Shown piece by piece: positions 5,900-8,298 of a stretch of DNA of 8,298 nucleotides; the first letter of the stretch is position 1, and the number at the start of each line of letters is the position of its first letter. Position numbers and translations under genes: made by a program. Origin of the DNA: Oligoflexaceae bacterium (GTDB lineage: Bacteria; Bdellovibrionota_B; Oligoflexia; Oligoflexales; Oligoflexaceae). A model generated the notes under the pieces. It did no database searches and was not told the origin of the DNA. It was given only the letters and a program-made list of their open reading frames with translations. The DNA lies in the NCBI GenBank assembly GCA_947474445.1, contig CANJJY010000194.1, forward strand, positions 1 to 8,298. The letters run 5' to 3'.

Positions 5900-5928
5900 T
5901 TTATATGTCATTTTGGGACAATTGACAA
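5900..5928 (-). promoter_or_regulatory. Sigma-70-like promoter for the haem-motif lipoprotein gene
   Basis: On the - strand, TTGTCA (5923-5928) and TATAAA (5900-5905) are exactly 17 bases apart, each matching five of six consensus positions. This is the clearest promoter in the window and lies about 58 bp before the start codon. Half-sites TGTCA (5906-5910) and TGACA (5923-5927) face each other between the boxes and could bind a dimeric regulator. Confidence 0.6.
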
Positions 5929-5999
5929 ATTCTCCGTGCCAGTCTTCTTTTGATTCTTTTTGCGCGGCAGTGCGCCGCGAAGTAACTCTGGACAAGGCC

Positions 6000-6028
6000 T
6001 TACCTCTACGGACTTTTTTTACTATAGT
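6000..6028 (+). promoter_or_regulatory. Candidate promoter for the kbl-tdh operon
   Basis: TATAGT (6023-6028) matches five of six -10 positions and sits about 50 bp before the kbl start. The -35 position 17 bases upstream (TTACCT, 6000-6005) matches only three of six, so the promoter may need an activator or may be placed slightly differently. Confidence 0.35.
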
Positions 6029-6040
6029 CGGGTTCCAAGC

Positions 6041-6059
6041 TGGATCGAGTCTCGATCCA
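6041..6059 (+). promoter_or_regulatory. 19-bp palindrome in the kbl leader, possible operator or leader hairpin
   Basis: TGGATCGAG (6041-6049) and its exact reverse complement CTCGATCCA (6051-6059) flank a single T. The palindrome starts 12 bp after the candidate -10 box and ends one base before the AGGAAG ribosome-binding region of kbl. As DNA it has the shape of a repressor site for a dimeric protein. As RNA it could form a 7-bp stem with a 5-nt loop next to the Shine-Dalgarno. I cannot assign a regulator. Confidence 0.45.
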
Positions 6060-6078
6060 AAGGAAGAGGGGGGACTTT

Positions 6079-7269
6079 GTGTCAAAACGTTACCAAGATT
6101 ACCTGCGCGGCGAACTGAAGAAAGTCGAGGAGGCAGGACTTTTCAAGCGCGAGCGCGTCTTGCATTCGCCGCAGCGTGCCCGCATCGAAGCGGAAGGGCG
6201 CTCGGTTATCAATCTATGTGCTAACAACTATCTAAGCCTCGCCAATCATCCCGAACTGATCGCTGCCGCCCAAGAGGCTCTCAGCGAGCGGGGTTATGGC
6301 ATGGCCTCAGTTCGTTTCATCTGCGGGACGCAGGATATTCATAAAGAACTCGAGGCGAAGATCGCCAGCTTTCTCGGCCTCGAAGACAGTATCCTCTACA
6401 GCAGTTGCTTTGACGCCAACGGTGGTTTGTTTGAAACTTTGCTCGGCCCCGAGGATGCCATCGTCAGCGATGCGCTGAACCACGCCAGCATCATCGATGG
6501 CATTCGTCTGTGCAAAGCGCAGCGCTTTCGCTATGCAAACAATGATATGAACGATCTCGAAGCCAAACTGAAGGAAGCGCGGGCCGCGGGGGCGCGCTTT
6601 ATTCTCATCGCCACCGATGGAGTTTTCTCCATGGACGGCACCATCGCGCAGCTCCGCGTGATCTGCGATCTGGCTGATCGCTATGAAGCGATGGTCATGG
6701 TCGATGATTCTCATGCCGTCGGCTTTATGGGCGCAAACGGGCGCGGGACCCATGAACACTGTGAAGTGATGGGCCGCGTCGACATCATCACCGGCACGCT
6801 CGGTAAAGCTCTCGGAGGAGCTTCCGGCGGATACACCGCAGGCAAAAAAGAAGTCGTTGCCTGGCTGCGACAAAGGTCGCGTCCCTATTTGTTCTCCAAC
6901 AGTCTCGCCCCGGTGATCACGGCGACCTCCTTGAAAGTCATTGAACTTCTGGAACGCTCCCAAGATCTCCGGCAAAGGCTGCACGCCAACGCCAAAACTT
7001 TTAGGGCTGGCCTCAGCGCGGCAGGATTCAAACTCTTGCCCGGACAGCATCCTATCATACCCGTGATGATAGGCGATGCCGCCCTCGCCTCGCAGATGGC
7101 TGATGCCTTGATGGGGGAAGGGGTCTATGTGATAGGATTTTCTTATCCCGTCGTTCCTCAAGGTCAAGCGCGCATTCGAACGCAGATGGCAGCAGAGCTC
7201 ACCGCCGAGCAGCTGCAGATGGCCATCAGCGCTTTCAGTAAAGTCGGGCACAAACTGGGTATTATTTGA
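6079..7269 (+). CDS. kbl: Glycine C-acetyltransferase (2-amino-3-ketobutyrate CoA ligase)
   Basis: Kbl is a PLP-dependent cytosolic enzyme. It converts 2-amino-3-ketobutyrate plus CoA to glycine and acetyl-CoA, the second step of threonine breakdown via threonine dehydrogenase. At 396 residues it matches E. coli Kbl (398) in length and in long stretches recalled from that protein. Visible signatures are NLCANNYLSLANHPE (about 45-59), MASVRFICGTQD (75-86), SSCFDANGGLFETLLG (108-123), DALNHASIIDGIR (131-143), the cofactor-binding DDSHAVG (209-215, with H212), and TGTLGKALGGASGGY with the Schiff-base lysine K243. IRTQM near the C-terminus is also conserved. It belongs to the alpha-oxoamine synthase fold, but the tdh neighbour separates it from BioF and HemA. 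The start is GTG, preceded by a purine-rich AGGAAGAGGGGGG. An AGGAAG plus G-run is an unusually long Shine-Dalgarno region. It heads a two-gene operon. Confidence 0.97.
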   Translation: MSKRYQDYLRGELKKVEEAGLFKRERVLHSPQRARIEAEGRSVINLCANNYLSLANHPELIAAAQEALSERGYGMASVRFICGTQDIHKELEAKIASFLGLEDSILYSSCFDANGGLFETLLGPEDAIVSDALNHASIIDGIRLCKAQRFRYANNDMNDLEAKLKEARAAGARFILIATDGVFSMDGTIAQLRVICDLADRYEAMVMVDDSHAVGFMGANGRGTHEHCEVMGRVDIITGTLGKALGGASGGYTAGKKEVVAWLRQRSRPYLFSNSLAPVITATSLKVIELLERSQDLRQRLHANAKTFRAGLSAAGFKLLPGQHPIIPVMIGDAALASQMADALMGEGVYVIGFSYPVVPQGQARIRTQMAAELTAEQLQMAISAFSKVGHKLGII

Positions 7270-7282
7270 AGGAGCTGCTCTG

Positions 7283-8298
7283 ATGGCAAAATTGATGCGA
7301 GCCCTCGTCAAGCGTCACCGAAAACCAGGTCTTTGGATGGAAGAAGTCCCCGTCCCCGACATCGGCGCCGATGAAGTCCTCATCCGCGTGAAGAAGACGG
7401 CGATCTGTGGAACGGATCTCCATATATACAACTGGGATCAATGGGCGCAAAAGACCATTCCCGTCCCCATGGTGACAGGCCACGAATTTGTCGGCGTCAT
7501 CGAAGCCCTGGGGTCGCACGTCGTCGGCTATAAGATCGGCGAGCGCGTATCGGGAGAAGGCCATATCACCTGTGGCTACTGCCGCAACTGCCGCGCCGGG
7601 CATCGCCACCTTTGTCGCAATACGATAGGCGTCGGTGTCAATCGTCAGGGCTGCTTTGCAGAGTATCTAGCGATCCCTGCCAGCAACGTTTTTAGAATCG
7701 CCGACAGCATCAGCGATGACGTCGCCTCGATTTTTGATCCTTACGGCAATGCGGTCCACACGGCCCTCTCCTTCAACCTCGTCGGCGAAGACGTCTTGAT
7801 CACGGGAGCTGGTCCGATCGGTATGATGGGCGCTGCCATCGCGCGATTTGTGGGTTCTCGTCATATCGTCGTCACCGACGTCAACGATTACAGGTTGGCT
7901 CTCGCCAAGGAAATGGGCGCCAGCCGCACGGTGAATGTTCAGAAAGAAAATCTGAGCGATGTCATGCGCGAGCTCGGTATGGTCGAAGGCTTTGATATAG
8001 GCCTGGAAATGTCGGGCAATGCGCGGGCTTTTCGCAGCATGCTCGAAACGATGAATCATGGCGGCCGCATTGCACTGCTCGGTATCTTCGCCGAGGAAGT
8101 CGCGATCGATTGGAGCCAAGTCGTCTTCAAGGGCCTGTTCATCAAAGGCGTTTATGGTCGGGAGATGTTTGAGACCTGGTATAAGATGAGCAGCATGCTG
8201 CAGAGCGGGCTGGATATCAGTCGCGTGATCACCCATCGTTATGCGGCCGAAGCTTTCGAAGAAGGCTTTAAGGTCCTCAATGCGGGCCAATCGGGAAA
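7283..8298 (+). CDS. tdh: L-threonine 3-dehydrogenase, 3' end cut by window edge
   Basis: Tdh is an NAD+- and zinc-dependent medium-chain dehydrogenase. It oxidises L-threonine to 2-amino-3-ketobutyrate, the substrate of Kbl encoded just upstream. The window shows 338 codons with no stop. The last residues, GQSGK, match the point in E. coli Tdh (341 residues) a few residues before the end, so only some five codons are probably missing. Catalytic zinc ligands are C42 (AICGTDLH) and H67/E68 (GHEFVG). The structural zinc cysteines are C97, C100, C103 and C111. D152 lies in FDPYGNAVHTAL. The Rossmann motif GAGPIG is at 175-180, and D199 (VTDVN) suits NAD+ preference. The ATG follows the kbl stop by 13 bp, with AAGGAG eight bases upstream, so the two genes are co-transcribed and probably translationally close. 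An in-frame ATG at codon 5 is a less likely start. Confidence 0.97.
   Translation, partial: MAKLMRALVKRHRKPGLWMEEVPVPDIGADEVLIRVKKTAICGTDLHIYNWDQWAQKTIPVPMVTGHEFVGVIEALGSHVVGYKIGERVSGEGHITCGYCRNCRAGHRHLCRNTIGVGVNRQGCFAEYLAIPASNVFRIADSISDDVASIFDPYGNAVHTALSFNLVGEDVLITGAGPIGMMGAAIARFVGSRHIVVTDVNDYRLALAKEMGASRTVNVQKENLSDVMRELGMVEGFDIGLEMSGNARAFRSMLETMNHGGRIALLGIFAEEVAIDWSQVVFKGLFIKGVYGREMFETWYKMSSMLQSGLDISRVITHRYAAEAFEEGFKVLNAGQSG

Noticed and set aside
5963..5979. Hairpin CGCGGC-N5-GCCGCG between the haem lipoprotein and kbl genes.
   Set aside because: It has no T-tract after it on either strand, and it lies between divergent promoters where no terminator is expected. Six-base arms are common by chance.
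5724..6224. 166-codon + strand frame spanning the start of the haem lipoprotein gene, its promoter and the start of kbl.
   Set aside because: It overlaps two genes out of frame, has no credible start signal and shows no recognisable product.
6307..7311. 334-codon open frame on the - strand opposite kbl.
   Set aside because: It is the antisense shadow of kbl, whose family motifs are unmistakable. The composition (His/Asp/Arg rich) is typical of reverse reading of a GC-biased gene.
7667..8290. 207-codon open frame on the - strand opposite tdh.
   Set aside because: It is antisense to tdh, which reads open from 7283 to the edge with all zinc and NAD motifs.
1..8298. Possible tRNA genes, CRISPR repeats, insertion sequences or phage genes.
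   Set aside because: No cloverleaf-like segment, regularly spaced repeats, transposase motifs or terminal inverted repeats flanking a gene were seen.

Overview
The window looks like chromosomal DNA of a Gram-negative bacterium of moderate GC (about half by eye). Two proteins carry lipoprotein signal peptides and one a Sec signal peptide. The best-conserved genes (kbl, tdh, the RIO kinase) resemble proteobacterial homologues. Two large, unfamiliar lipoproteins, one with a single CXXCH haem site, would suit the Oligoflexia/Bdellovibrionota or a related deltaproteobacterial-type lineage. That placement is inference only. I see no tRNA, rRNA, CRISPR array, insertion sequence or prophage gene.

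Left part (1-2419). A bacterial RIO-family kinase (211-1056, +) converges on a secreted single-domain fasciclin protein (1126-1647, -), with two weak hairpins between them. An AT-rich divergent intergenic region follows. It leads to a short HPF/RaiA-type ribosome-associated protein (1976-2419, +), whose real start is an internal ATG with a strong Shine-Dalgarno sequence.

Middle (2420-5842). A cysteine-rich predicted lipoprotein of unknown function (2505-3278, +) has its ribosome-binding site and start codon enclosed by a perfect 13-bp inverted repeat. It ends 2 bp from the end of a convergent RNase H-domain protein (3281-4099, -), which has a long C-terminal extension I do not recognise. Divergent from that is an MntA-like nucleotidyltransferase (4221-4595, +) with the GSX10DXD motif. 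It has no HEPN partner, and its atypical C-terminus runs into the antisense of the next gene, so it looks like a decayed or orphaned toxin-antitoxin half. The next gene is a 440-residue predicted lipoprotein with one CXXCH motif (4520-5842, -), preceded by the best sigma-70-like promoter in the window.

Right part (5843-8298). The threonine-catabolic operon kbl-tdh (+) has 13 bp between its genes. Tdh oxidises L-threonine to 2-amino-3-ketobutyrate, and Kbl cleaves that with CoA to glycine and acetyl-CoA. A 19-bp near-perfect palindrome lies in the kbl leader, just after a candidate -10 box and before the Shine-Dalgarno sequence. tdh is cut by the window edge, probably only a few codons before its stop.

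Most genes are ordinary housekeeping or accessory genes, and I did not find a clearly new multi-gene system. The observations most worth following are the inverted repeat around the lipoprotein start, the orphan MNT gene, the single-haem lipoprotein, the RNase H extension and the kbl leader palindrome.
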